NCBI RefSeq assembly: GCF_010365805.1 | Contig: NZ_CP048386.1 | Location: 372,001 to 436,000, forward strand | Direction of reading: 5' to 3' | DNA: 64,000 nucleotides | DNA from: Spiroplasma sp. BIUS-1 | GTDB taxonomy: Bacteria > Bacillota_I > Bacilli_A > Mycoplasmatales > Mycoplasmataceae | The notes under the pieces: generated by a model | Told to the model about the DNA's origin: nothing | Seen by the model: only the letters and a program-made list of their open reading frames with translations | The model's database searches: none | Shown here: positions 10,121 through 22,000 of the stretch, piece after piece | Numbering within the stretch: position 1 is the stretch's first letter | How the letters are laid out: every line of letters begins with the position of its first letter | Program-made: the position numbers and the translations under genes

Positions 10121-10483
10121 ATGATAGTAAGAGAAAAATCAAATTTACTTGTAGTTTATCTAGATCATGGTGATGAGATAGCTCAACAAATTCAAAACAT
10201 AGTAAGAGAGTATAAACTTATCGATGCTAGAATAACTGGTTATGGTTATTTGGAAAGAGTTGAGTATGGAGTTCTTTCTCAATCAGATCCATTCTTTTTG
10301 TCAAAGATATTAAAAGAAGGGTTGTTAACTGTTACAAATATAAATGGTATGGTTGATAACAGAGAAGTTTCTATTATGATAAATTCTGTTGATGATAAAT
10401 TCGAACGTCACCAAGGAAGATTGATTAGTGGGGTAGTTACAAATTCATTTAATATAATTTTGGAAATATATAAGACCGAATAA
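10121..10483 (+). CDS. PCC/DUF296 domain protein
   Basis: A 120-residue protein consisting of one PCC (plants and prokaryotes conserved, DUF296) domain. The N-terminal strand LLVVYLDHGDEIAQQI, the ITGYGYLERVEYGVL turn and a C-terminal GVVTNSFNIILEI match the fold's repeated strands. Bacterial members form trimers; their biochemical role is unsettled, and in plants the domain joins AT-hook DNA-binding proteins. It is the third gene of the RavA/ViaA-like operon, so a link to that chaperone pair is a reasonable guess. TAA lies in the loop of the terminator that ends the operon. Confidence 0.75.
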   Translation: MIVREKSNLLVVYLDHGDEIAQQIQNIVREYKLIDARITGYGYLERVEYGVLSQSDPFFLSKILKEGLLTVTNINGMVDNREVSIMINSVDDKFERHQGRLISGVVTNSFNIILEIYKTE

Positions 10484-10495
10484 AGGTCTTTTTTT
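10471..10495 (+). terminator. Terminator of the MoxR/VWA/PCC operon
   Basis: AAGACC (10472-10477) and GGTCTT (10485-10490) followed by T-run; the stop codon 10481-10483 is in the loop. Confidence 0.85.
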
Positions 10496-10572
10496 GTTAA
10501 AAAATTTTAGAAAAAGAAAATATTTTTTAACTTTCTAGTGCTAAAATAGTAAAAATAAAAAAAGGAGAGAGA

Positions 10573-11475
10573 ATGAAACACATAAAGAATAAAACCCAAA
10601 AGTTAGTATTAATACTAATACTATCTTTTGTAGGATTTTTTTCTTTCTTATCAACGCTAATGATTTTACCTGGTATGGGTATTGAATCATTAACATTTAT
10701 TAATAGTGTTGAAAAACAAATTAAAAGAATTATGCCTGAGGGGAAATATGTATTTGACCCTACTCATCCACTATATGAAGAGATGATGAATAACGTAGTG
10801 AAAAACTCATTTAAAGCTGATGCGCTTTCAACAATTAATTACTATGACTCAAAAGATTATAATGACCATTATGATGCTTATGTTGAGTTTTCAAATAATT
10901 GATATGAACAGCATTGATCTCAAAAAGTAAAAGACAAAGAACCAATAGATTTATATGATGTTGGTTTAAACTTTATTGAATTTGACAAAGCAATAGCAAC
11001 TGAATATCATTCATTTGGTTTTGTAAATACTGGAATTCAATGAATTTTTAGACCCTCTGGTTTAAAAGAAATTTACTCTAAAGAAACATATGAACTTTCT
11101 TTAGACCAACAAACAATTTGAGACCAAGAAGAATATGATAGTGAAATTAACTATTCTGGTCCTGGTCTTAATGGTATTAAAATAAATTCATCAATAGGCA
11201 CAAACATTGTAAATAACAAGGTTTGATTTTTAAACACTCAAATAGATTCAGTTAATTTCGCTTTAAGCTTAACTAATCCGTTTGTTAATAAAAATATAGA
11301 TAAAAAAGAAAAAATTAGATACGTAACAGTAGATGATTTAAAAGCACCGAACTTTACAGCAACATTAACATTGCTAAGAGTTTCTATAGTATTGTGATTT
11401 TTAAACATCATTATTATTCCATCTGGAATAACTATATACTTCATTTTAAGAAAAAAATGAACTAACAAAGATTAA
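10573..11475 (+). CDS. Membrane-anchored surface protein, unknown function
   Basis: A 300-residue protein with one hydrophobic segment near residues 13-37 and another near 272-293, with a hydrophilic, acidic region between that should lie outside the cell. The C-terminus is a short basic tail. No lipobox and no recognised domain. Shine-Dalgarno AAAGGAGAG precedes ATG 10573. It lies 19 bases upstream of an SGNH-hydrolase lipoprotein and is probably co-transcribed with it and the next lipoprotein. Several TGA codons encode Trp in the outer part. Confidence 0.75.
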
Positions 11476-11494
11476 TAGAAATAAGGTTAAATAA

Positions 11495-12805
11495 ATGAAA
11501 AAATTATTGTCGGTTTTGGCAATGACAACTTTTTCTGTAGGTACTCTAAGTTCTACAGTTTCTTGTATGCCTCAAAAATCAAAAGAGTCTAAGAAAAACC
11601 CATTAAAAATTGGTTTAGATATAGATAAAAGTAAGGTAACGAACTCAAGTGTGGATCCAAAAACACACCATGGTTTTACAAATTACTATGTAATTGGAGA
11701 CTCATTAAGTGATGTTGACGGACTTACAACATATGTTAAAGATAAGTTTTTTGTATCCACTGGACTTGATTCAAAAGTAGACTTTAACTTAAATTTAGAT
11801 GGAAGTTATGGTTTTAAAGATAATGATGGTAAGCATCACAATGCTTTTTCAAATGGTCCAACAACAGCATATAACATTGCAAATCAACTCGGATTTGGTC
11901 CATTACAACCAAGTAATAAATATTCAAAAGTTAAAGAAAATGAAACATTTGGTAGAAATTATTCAATTGGTGGAGCAACTGCTGCAAAGATTGCACCACA
12001 AGCTGGAGGAATACTTTTAAATGATGTTAGTATTGAAGAACAAGCAAGAACACTTGTTGCTCAACAAAAAATATCTTCAAATGACTTGGTTTTTTTTGAA
12101 ATTGGAGGAAACGATCTATTTTCAATGATTACAAGTCAACAAAGTGGTAATGACGCAGCTGTTATTAAATACATGAATGATTCTATTGTTAGATTAAGAA
12201 ATGCATTATTCACACTTTTAAATAATGGAATACAAAACATTTTCTTTTTAGGACCACCAATTATGGATAATATCCCTAGATATGCAAAAGAAGATGATAA
12301 AGAAAAGCAAAGAATTATTGATTTAGGAAAAGAATTTGAAATAAAAATGCAAAGTGTTGTTAAAGAAGTTCAGTCATATTATGGAGATAAATTAGTTTTT
12401 TCTTCATTATACGAAGGTGAAAACTCATTTCCAATAATGCAAAAAGAGTATGGGGAATTAATAAAAAATGAAGGAATAATAGAAAATGATGATCAATATC
12501 ATTCAAATGAATCATTCACCAAAGATATAAAAATAAAAATAAATAACTCTGATATTTCAAAAACTATAAATGAATTTAAAAATTATTTTATAGAAGATAA
12601 CATTAAAAATTATTTAAACTTTGATGGTAAAAAGGAATTAAATGTCCTTGTTGAACTTGAAGGCAAAGAAGGTTGAAGCGAATATGAACAAAGAGATGAA
12701 GCTATGAAGAAATACTTCTTTACAGATATAGTTCACCCTACAAAACATGCTCATGAATATGTTTCAGACAAATTACTTAAAGAAATTTTAAAGGAATTCA
12801 AATAA
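11495..12805 (+). CDS. Lipoprotein with SGNH/GDSL esterase domain
   Basis: A 436-residue lipoprotein. The signal peptide ends in a lipobox STVSC with Cys24 as the lipid attachment site. The mature part carries the SGNH hydrolase blocks: YYVIGDSLSD (nucleophile Ser70), a block II-like NYSIGGATAAK, IGGNDLF (block III with the Asn) and DIVHPTKHAH near the C-terminus (block V, Asp-x-x-His). The catalytic residues are therefore all present, and it is likely an active surface esterase or lipase, perhaps acting on host lipids or glycans; the substrate is unknown. One TGA near the C-terminus encodes Trp, and the last catalytic block lies beyond it. The next lipoprotein gene starts one base after the stop. 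Confidence 0.85.
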
Positions 12806-12806
12806 T

Positions 12807-14765
12807 ATGAAAAAGATATTAAGTTTATTAGGATCAAGTTTAATTACGGTTTCTCCTGCAACTCTTTTAGTTTCGTGTACAACACCAAAAGTTAAATTAA
12901 ATGAAATTTCAATGAAAACAATTACTGAACAAGTTGCTAAAGCAGCTTATTTAGAAAAAAAATCTGATTATGACTTTAATTATCAATTAGATGAAATATT
13001 AAAAGTTAAAAGAATTAAAGATGTTTCAACAATTTTTTCAACAAATGTTGATGATCAAATAACTGCTTATTCAAGAGTGGGAGAGTTATTTGATAAATAT
13101 GTTGATTATAATTTATTTGTAAAAGACTATGAATTAAAAGATGGAATAAAACCAAAAGAAGCTTCTTCAATAGAAACTTTATTTGTAACATTACCAAATT
13201 TAGTTGAAATGTTATCTGATGGAAAAATTATTAATTTCTTGTTTAATTCAGTATTAGTATTGCCTGAAATTACAAATGTACTAAGAAACAATTACTTGGT
13301 AGGGTATTTAGATAAAATACTTTCAACAGAAAATACTGAATTACTAGTAAATGCATTTTCAAATGATAAATATGCTAACTTTACAAATCAAGAAGTAATG
13401 AACTCAGCTATTATGGGTTTATCAAATGCAATTGACTTTATGCTAGGAAATAGCAATAAAATTAATGTTCCTAAAAAAGAACAATCTAGTGGAAAAGAGT
13501 TTTTGGCAAGTATTGATAAATTAACAAAAAATCTTACTGCAATTAGAAAAAAAGAAAAAACTCTGAGTTTAGATCTTATAAGAGACTTACCAGCAATAGC
13601 TGAAATAATTAGATTTGCAAGAACTTTAATTGTTTATACTTCTCAAGGTGTTGCGAGTTTATCTTCAGATACAAGTAATGGAAATTACTTCAAAGAAATT
13701 GATGAATTTAGAAAAGCTTATTTTAATGTAAAAGATAACAATTTAAACATTATTTCTTTAATATATCTTCTTGTAGACACTTTCAACGATGGAAGTGGAA
13801 TAAGAAAAATTTTAGCAGTTCTATTTCAAAGTTATGAAACACCGAATATAAAAAATGGATTAATACCAAATGTTAGTATCATTTCTAATGAAAAAATATA
13901 TGAGACAGGTTTAACTCCTATTATTCAGTCTATTTTTAATAGTTTTATGCCTACACTAGATATAACTACTGGAGTTCCTTTGTGATTGACTTTAATACTT
14001 AAAGTTTTAAAAATAGATAGAATAAATATTGGAAGTATTTTTAATGAAATTATAGTTACGATTGTTTCTAACAACTCATTTAAAGAGATGATAGATGTTT
14101 TTAATAATATATTAGTAATAAATCAAATCAGTAATAAAGAGATTAAAGATAAGATTAAAAGCTTGAAACAAACTGCATTGTATAAAGAACAGTCTTGAAC
14201 AAGTTTGTTTGAAGGAAATTTTATAAATGACCTATTAAAATTATTGAACAAAGAAACTGGTAATCAAATAAACATCAAATCCATTTTAAAAAATACTAAA
14301 ATTAGTTTTCTAGGTAGTGAATTATCAATTACTGAAATTTTCTTAAAAATAAAAAATACCGATATAGGTTCAAGAAAATTATTATTGGATTTTGAAAATA
14401 TTTCAAATCTGATTAAAGATTTAAGAAGTATATTAGATTTAAATAATGGTATTAAGCATCCTGAATTTATTTACAAAAACTTTGTAGATAATTTAGCTTC
14501 TATAATAGAAAATTTATCTGGAATTAAAAAATTGACTAATTGAATAACTGTTTCTGAAAATGGAAAACCTTCAATTTTAGATGAATATAAGCAAGATCAA
14601 AAGCAATTAAAAACAGATATTTACGATAATTTATATAACTTAAAAGTAACAAGTGTTAACAAATTATCTGATTATTCATATGAAGCTTTAATTGGAGAAC
14701 AAACTTTTAAAGTAAATTATGTATTAAACAAGAAAAATAAATTACAAATTAAATCAATTAACTAA
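12807..14765 (+). CDS. Large lipoprotein of unknown function
   Basis: A 652-residue protein with a signal peptide and lipobox LLVSC (Cys24), so it should be anchored to the outer face of the membrane. The mature part is mostly helical, with alternating short hydrophobic helices and charged stretches, and no motif I recognise. Three TGA codons encode Trp, one at 13983-13985. It starts one base after the SGNH lipoprotein gene, so it is translated from the same message. Spiroplasma genomes carry many such lineage-specific lipoproteins. Confidence 0.75.
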
Positions 14766-14770
14766 AAATA

Positions 14771-14815
14771 CAATAAAAGTTAAGTTTTTGACTAAATTTC
14801 ACTTTTATTTAAAAA
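14771..14815 (+). terminator. Possible terminator before fib
   Basis: AATAAAAGT (14772-14780) pairs with ACTTTTATT (14801-14809), but the loop is 20 bases and the T-run is poor. Confidence 0.35.
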
Positions 14816-14841
14816 AGGTAGTGTTTTTTATAACTTTTTAG

Positions 14842-14847
14842 TATAAT
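14842..14847 (+). promoter_or_regulatory. -10 box of fib
   Basis: TATAAT about 75 bases before the fib start; the -35 region is not clear. The leader contains a small hairpin TTTGCA/TGCAAA and a good Shine-Dalgarno AGAGGTG. Confidence 0.5.
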
Positions 14848-14921
14848 GAGATTAATCTTTATATTTGCAGGATATTGCAAAGGATAGAGGTAATAGAGAA
14901 AAATATAAGAGGTGACTAGAA

Positions 14922-16457
14922 ATGATCGGTATTATTTCAACAGCTTACTTTACAGTTAAAGACCGTCCAGGTATTAAAACAGTAAGAAAATATTGATGAA
15001 GAAATATGGTTATTCAACATGTTAAATACAGAGGGAAGTTTTTCGTAATCGCAACAATCGGTTATGGAAAAGCAAATGCTGCTATGGCAATTACTTATTT
15101 AATGGAAGAATACCCAGCTTTAGAAACAGTTCTAAACGTAGACTTAGCTTTATCAACAAATGATAAATTTGATACTACAGATACAGTTATGGCTACAAAA
15201 TTCATCTACAGAGATGCAGACTTAACAGTATTTAAAGATATTAAATATGGACAAATCGTTCATGAACCAGAAGCATATGCTTTCAATACAGAATTTGTAA
15301 ACCAAGTTAAAAACTTTAAACTAGGTGTTTCAGATGGTATTGTTGGTACTGCAAATATGTTAATTTATAACTCAAAACAATTCAAAGAAATGGTTGACAA
15401 ATATGGTCAAACAATCGACGTAATTGATACTGAAGCTGGAGCATTAGCTCAAATAGCTAAAAAATCAAGCGTTAACTTTGTTGCGATGAAAGTTATGTAT
15501 AATAATGCATTATCTCCATGAGATAATGATCCATTACATAAATTCAAAATTTATGAAACAGCTAATACTTTAAAATACTTATTAGCAAGATTATTTAACT
15601 TATTATCATCAAAATACGTTTTAGATTTCACAAAATCAACAAATGATGAATTAGAAGTTATTAATGAATTATTCGAAATGTCTCATGATGCATGAGCAAA
15701 ACGTTTCAAAAAAAATACTACATCATTGATTTCAGGTTTAGGACCATCATTGATGTTAGTTGATAAAAAAGGAGTTACTCCTGAAGCAGTTGACATCGTT
15801 GAAGTTATGAAAACTAAATTAGACGATGAAGGACCAAGTAAAGTAATCTTAGGGGAAGACGAATGAAAAAATGCTCCTAAAAAATGATTACGTAAATTAA
15901 TGTTCTTATCAAACATTCATGTAAATGACGATGAATTATTATGAAATAAATCAGCTAAATATGATATTAAAACATCAAAAATTCATTCAATGGAAGATGT
16001 AAGTAAAGCAGTTGCAAAAGCAATCGCAGACCGTTCACAAGATAAATCATCATATACTTATGATGGAACAACAGTTCTTAAAAAACATTTACTTGTAACA
16101 GTTGATGCAGCAATTTCATTCTACATTACAAACAACTTAACACATGAATTCGTTGAAGATCCAAAACATGGTTCAAAATTAGTAGCAAACGAATTTATCA
16201 AACACTTAAACGAACAATTAGCAGAAGTTGAATCACCATATGATAAAGTGGTTGTTTTCTTCAAAATTCCAGCAATGGGAGCTGCAAAATTACCAGTGTT
16301 TGTTCAAACTAAATCAAAAGCTAACCAACCAGTTGTATTTGGTGGGTACTCAGCTAAAAATCAAAAAACTTACACAGTTGTTGATATTACAAGAAATGAT
16401 TACGACCCATTGAAAGTTGGATCATTCAAAGTTACAATTCGTTTGAAAAACTTATAG
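14922..16457 (+). CDS. fib: Fibril protein Fib, Spiroplasma cytoskeleton
   Basis: A 511-residue protein that I recognise as the Spiroplasma fibril protein (about 515 residues in S. citri). It starts MIGIISTAYFTVKDRP and ends with VDITRNDYDP and SFKVTIRL, both hallmarks of Fib. Internal stretches such as YRDADLTVFKDIKYGQIV, NNALSPWDNDP and KVILGEDEWKNAPKKWL are also characteristic. The N-terminal half is related to methylthioadenosine/S-adenosylhomocysteine nucleosidases (phosphorylase fold, IGYGKANAAMA, DTEAGALAQ). Fib polymerises into the flat ribbon along the inner side of the helical cell and works with MreB in shape and kink-driven swimming. It is transcribed alone, between its own -10 box and a strong terminator. 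Confidence 0.95.
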
Positions 16458-16463
16458 AATCAA

Positions 16464-16492
16464 TAGAAATCACTCTAGTAGTGATTTTTTTT
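16464..16492 (+). terminator. Terminator of fib
   Basis: AAATCACT (16467-16474) and AGTGATTT (16480-16487), 5-base loop, then a T-run. Confidence 0.9.
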
Positions 16493-16535
16493 ATTTTTTA
16501 GTATATAGTATTCTTGTAAAAAGGAGTGGCTTTTT

Positions 16536-16943
16536 GTGGCAAGTAAAAAAAATAAAACAAATAAAGATTTAGACAAAGATATAAGTTTGGCAATGGAAGA
16601 ATTGTTAGACCTTTCTAATATTGAATTTGATGATGATAAAAAAGATAATAATTTAAAAGTTGAAAATACTAAAAAAGAACAAAAAGTTGAACCAGAAGAA
16701 GATTTTGATCCAACTAATTTAGCATCAATTATTAAACATGCTCGAAAAGCAGGAGCTGCTGCAAATGGAATAAAATGAGTTGACCCTGATAAAAAAAGAG
16801 AAGATGACATTATTTCAAAAGCAAAAAGCCAAGGAAAATCTGCTTATGATTCAGATGTTTTAAGAGAATTAATTTTACAAAGACAAAAACAAAAAAATGA
16901 ATCAAAAGGTTTATCAAGTATAATAAACAAAGCAAAAAAATAA
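16536..16943 (+). CDS. Small charged cytoplasmic protein, unknown function
   Basis: A 135-residue protein starting with GTG, chosen because an AAAGGAG Shine-Dalgarno lies ten bases upstream. It has no signal peptide or membrane segment. Lys and Asp/Glu dominate, with an acidic first half and a short core near residues 60-80 (LASIIKHARKAGAAANGIKW). It probably is partly disordered or coiled coil. No family recognised. It sits directly downstream of fib but in its own unit between two terminators; a role with the cytoskeleton is possible but only suggested by position. Confidence 0.65.
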
Positions 16944-16947
16944 TTTT

Positions 16948-16976
16948 AAAAAAGATAAGCAAATCATCTTTTTTTA
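16948..16976 (+). terminator. Terminator after the small charged protein gene
   Basis: AAAGAT (16951-16956) with ATCTTT (16966-16971), then T-run. Confidence 0.65.
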
Positions 16977-17024
16977 TTTAAACTAATATTAATTGACAAA
17001 AAGATATGGAAAGGTATTACTCTA

Positions 17025-18719
17025 ATGGAACCAAATAATTTAGATTTAACTGAACTTAGCAATGAAATAGCTGAATCAGTTGATGAAATGATGAATGATG
17101 AAACCGTTGAATTCCAATCTCTTGAAGAAAAAAAATCAATTAATAAATTAGCAAAAGAACTTAATAAAGGTTTAAATATTGATGGAGAATTATTGTTAAA
17201 CTTTGAAAATAAAGTTATGTCTCAAAGAGAACAAAGACTTTTAGTTAAACAATACTTTAGAACTAAATTTATTAAAGACTTTTTTCAAATAGTTTTAGCT
17301 GCATTTTTAATTGCTCTAACATTTGACTACTTTATTTCCGTTACAGGAAGAGCGGGTCTTTTCCCTGCAGGGATAGGAGCTATTGCTCGTTTCTTTGCGA
17401 CTTTAACTTTCCCAGGTAAAGATCAAGTTAACTTACAATCATCATTTTACTTTGTTTACTACTTTATTGTAAACATACCTTTATTTATATTTGGTTACTT
17501 TAAACTTGGAAGAAAATTTACTTTTACAACATTCTTATTTGTAATTTTACAAATTGGTTTTGACCAAATTTTTCAAGCTTTACCATACATTAATCCAAAA
17601 GAGTTTCATTTAATAGTTAATTTCCAATTAATTTCAGGAATGCCAGGAGCATGAAATACAGGAATATGATTATTTATTTTTGGTGCACTTGGAGGGATTC
17701 TTTTAGGATTTTCATACTCAATAGTTTATAAAATCGGTTCTTCAACTGGTGGATTAGACTTTTTGACTGTGTTTATTTCAAATAGAACAAATAAACCTGT
17801 AGGTTCTTTGAATAGAAAAGTAAACTTAATAATTCTTGCTTGCGTTATTGTATTAAACACCTTAATTATTCCTATGAGTTTAATAAATTCTGACATTAAA
17901 ATAGATGTTTTGCAAAACGGAAACTATATTCATAATCAAAAACTTCTGCAATCTATGTGAGATTACTCGCTTGATCATGGGGCTATAATAAATGTTAATG
18001 GAAGTAATGTTTGAGATCCTTCATTTGCTGCTTGATTTGGTCTTACTGGATCACCTGACATGTATATTAATTCATTGCCAAATAGTTTAACTCAACACCA
18101 ATACAACTATCTTGTTGAGTTTGCATGTAAAGCAGGTTATGGTGATGATCTTTCTAATGTAAGTCCTGGTTTGGTTGCTAAAATTAAAATTCTATTTATT
18201 TTTGGACCATCATTATTTGCTTCATTTACTCTTGTAATGTGTGCAGGAATGGCAACAAATCACTTCTATCCAAAATACACAGTTAGAACTTATATGATAA
18301 CTACAAACATGCCAAAAGAAATAAACAAAATGTTATTAGAAAATGGATTCCAAAATGACATTTTAACTTGAGATAGCATTAACAGAATTAATGGTAACTA
18401 TTTACACAGAAGTGTATTGATGGTTGCTATGTCTGTTATGGACTGAGATAAAATTGAAAGACAAGTATTTATGGCAGATCCATTAGCTAAAGTAAATGCT
18501 ATTAATACAAAATCAGTTAAAGGTCTATTTAACTATGAAATCAAAAAAAATGATGACAGAGATATTATTAGAACTAAAATTGAAACTGATGAATTAGAAA
18601 AAGAAAAAATAAGACAAATTGCTATTGTTAGAGCTCAAAGAGAAAATGAAAAACTAACAAAAAAACAGCAAAAAAGAAAGCAAAAACCAAAGAAAAATGA
18701 TCAAAAAAGTGATCTGTAA
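17025..18719 (+). CDS. YitT/DUF161-type membrane protein with long extensions
   Basis: A 564-residue protein. The N-terminal 80 residues are acidic and cytoplasmic. The membrane part, from about residue 85, has the YitT look: AFLIALTFDYF, then AGLFPAGIGAIARF, GSSTGGLDFLTVFISN and later a cytoplasmic domain with MITTNMPKEIN, as in DUF2179. YitT proteins are usually about 290 residues, so this one has an added N-terminus, a large extracellular loop before the last membrane segment (about residues 290-390) and a basic C-terminal tail. The role of YitT proteins is not established. It has its own ribosome site and terminator. Confidence 0.75.
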
Positions 18720-18776
18720 AATCTAATAGTTTTTAAATAATCTAGTAAATTTATAGTATTTATTAGATTTTTTTGT
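18719..18776 (+). terminator. Terminator after the YitT-type gene
   Basis: AATCTAATA (18719-18727) pairs with TATTAGATT (18761-18769), long loop, followed by a T-run. Confidence 0.65.
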
Positions 18777-18803
18777 TTATAATTATTTAGTAGTGGTGGT
18801 TTA

Positions 18804-19079
18804 ATGAACGAAAATTACTTAAAGGAAATTATTTACGAAATGTTAGATTTAAAGCTAACTGAAGTAAGGAAAGAATACAATAATATTACTTTTAATGATT
18901 TAATATCTTATTTAAAAGATATAATTATTAAAAATAACAAGATAATGGATTTGAATGATTTGTCCTTCTTTATTATGAACATTAAGGTAAATAAAGTATT
19001 TGAATATCTAAATTTAAATGCAATTTTAGATAAAAGCAGTTCAATTGAAGCAGATTTAAAGAGTATTTTAGAAAGATAG
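18804..19079 (+). CDS. ComN-like small protein (post-transcriptional regulator family)
   Basis: A 91-residue acidic helical protein. The stretch around residues 28-72, with FNDLISYLKD, MDLNDLSFFIMNIKVN and KVFEYLNLN, resembles the ComN/YrzD post-transcriptional regulator family of Firmicutes, whose members keep a wnYL..K...(L)H-(E/D)-I...I(M)..(K)VN.YMNYL pattern. In Bacillus, comN lies close to secDF, and here secDF starts at the last base of this gene's stop codon. In B. subtilis ComN affects comE message and localises with DivIVA; the function here is unknown. The match is by eye over a short region, so treat it as likely but unproven. Confidence 0.55.
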   Translation: MNENYLKEIIYEMLDLKLTEVRKEYNNITFNDLISYLKDIIIKNNKIMDLNDLSFFIMNIKVNKVFEYLNLNAILDKSSSIEADLKSILER

Positions 19080-22000
19080 TGGTTAAGTTGAATATCAACG
19101 ATAAAAACATTAGTAAAAAACAAAAGAAACCTATTCTTAGAAGTTTTGCTATTTTATTGATAATCTGTTCATTAATTTTAGGGATATTTTTCTCTAGTTT
19201 AAAATTTTCAGAAAATATCGGGTTGGGTTCAGACTTTAATGGTTATTATTCAGCTCTTGTTTCAGTTGACAACTTAAATGAAGAGTCAAACACTAACGGA
19301 CAACCAAACGGAAATGCAAAAGAAGGTGCTAAAGCACTTAATCAACGTTTAAACCCAATGGGAAATAATCAAATAATAATAGAACAAGCTGGTAATAACT
19401 TTTTAAAAGTTTTATCACCAGTTGATGCATACCAAAATGAAACAGTATTTAAAAACCAAATTCAAAAAAATGGTGGTATTGTTTTACTTGACTCAAAAGA
19501 TAAAAAATACAACGATTTACAAATAACTGAGTCTAACAATAAAATTGAAAGAAAAGGTATTAACGACTACTTTACTGGAGCTAAATCAACTTCAATAACT
19601 TCATCAAATCAAAAAGAACCTGCTATTTCTTATAACTTAAATGGAGATGCTTTTAAAAGTCTTTTAACAGGTGGAAGTGAAGAGGGAACCTCACAAGAAG
19701 CTTCATCTTTATCTTTATTTATACTTTTAGATGCTGATGGTTTTTACAATGATATAAGAAACTACTATAACTTAATTAAAGGTGATAAAGAAGATAGGAT
19801 AGAAGACTTTTTTAAAGTTGTTATTAATCCTTTAAGAGCAATTTATACAAATACAAGTACAGATTCTAAGGTAAAACAAATTTTGTTCGACCTTTTTTAT
19901 GGTGAATGATACGATAAAACATCAGCCGGAACTAGCATTAAAAAATATGGTTCATTGATGGAATCAAATAATAGTGATTTAAAAGATGCAAAAAGCTTTG
20001 CAAAAGTTTCAGACACTTTCTCATATTTATCTGAAACTTCAAAATATGTTTATGATTCGAATGCTGTAACAAAAGATTTTGAAGCAACTGGAAGATATGG
20101 AACTAATGTAAAACTTTGAAATAATGCTAATTCACTTACTGATAGTGGACTTAAAGTTAATGAAATATTTGGTTTAATTAACCCTGTGTTAATTAAGTAT
20201 GTTGGAGATAACTTAAAATCATTTAATGAACTATATTTAAATAACTTAAGAACTAACTACTTTTTATTTGACGGAACTGTTGCAGATAAACCAGGACAAA
20301 GTGCAGGATATATTGACGGAGATAAATTAATTACTAAAGTTGATAGCTATACAAAAGCAGAAATAGGATCTTCTTTATTTAATGCAGCAGGTAAAGGGTT
20401 TGTCTTTACAGTTAACTCAATTGCTACTTTAAATGGAACTGTTTCAAGAGTTATGCTTTGATTAGGAATGATTTTCTTACTAATAGTTGCTTTAGCATTG
20501 ATGGTTTACATGACTTTCTTTTATAGATTATTAGGATTATTCTCAATGATCATTACTTTAGCCATTGTTGGAATGACACTGCTTTCATTAACTTGATTTA
20601 ACTTAACGGTTGGTCCAGAAACAATAATTTCAACATTTATTTTAGTTGCTTTAAATATGGAAATCTTCTCAACTCTTTTTGAAAACATGAAAGAAAGCTT
20701 CTATTTAAAACAAAGAGGTTTAAAAACAAGTTTTAACATTTCTATTAAAGAAAATATTGGTCTTGCAGCAGACTTAGTTGTTGCATTGCTTGTACCTGCA
20801 ATGTGTATGTTTTGAATTACTTCAAATGCAATAAGAGCTATGGCAATTACTATTGCAATGGGTTCATTCTTTACATTATTCTTTACAATTTTAATAGCAG
20901 TTATCTTATTTAAACTTGTTATTAATTCACAATGAATGATTTCAAATTCTAAATTCTTTGCTTTAAATACTGACTTTGCAAGTCAAGGAAAATTCTTATT
21001 AAACTTTAAAATAACAACTACAGAAGCTAAAATTAGTAAATTAAGTTCAAAAGAAATAGTTGATAAAGAAAAAATAAGTTTACTAGAAGATAAATTAAAG
21101 AAATTAAAAGATAAATTAGAAATAGTTACAAATAAAGAAATTGAAAAGCAAGATAAGAAACAAAAAATAGCAAAAGAAAAATTAAATAAAAGAATTGAAA
21201 AACTTAAATCTAAAGTTGAAAAATTAGATGAAGTTAAAAAAGCTAAAAAAATACAAAAGTTAAACTTTAAAATAAATGAATTGGTATTTATTAGAGATGA
21301 TAAAACACAAGATATTCTTGAACAAGAAGGTCAAATTGTAACAAGTACAAATGAAAAACTAAAAATTAAAACAGTTGAAAGAAACATCAAAAATGGAACA
21401 AAAATGATTTCATTATTCAGTGTTATTGCACTTATTCTTTCGGTCGCACTTGGTTTTGTATTTGGATTAAGATTTGATAACACATTTGGTGGAAGAACTG
21501 ACTATACATTCTGGGGAGAAAACATTTCAAACTCATATACTGGTATGATAGAACAAACTTTTGAGTCAAACGATCCTAAAGCTGCACCAATAGAAAAAGA
21601 AATAAAAAAATTAAAAACTGAGTTTGATGAGTTTGAGAAAGCAAATTTAAATGAAAAAGCAGCAATTGAAAATAAAAGAACAGAAGTTGTTGCAAAATAC
21701 TTGGACTTTGTATTTGCTGACGCATATTATGTAAATTACATTTCAAACAGTTTACATTTAGACAATAACTATAAAAATCATAAATACTCAGTATCTTATG
21801 GAGATAAATTTGTTTACAATAACACCTCTGTTTCTCAAAACTGAATAACATTAACTGTTTATACACAAAATTTAAAACAATCTGCTGCAATTAAAAAAAT
21901 GTTTAATTCATGAGGTGTTGATAAAACACAAGAGATAAGTGAAGTTAACGGATTTATTACAAAAGCTGTTAAACCAGCTACAATGACATGAACATTAACA

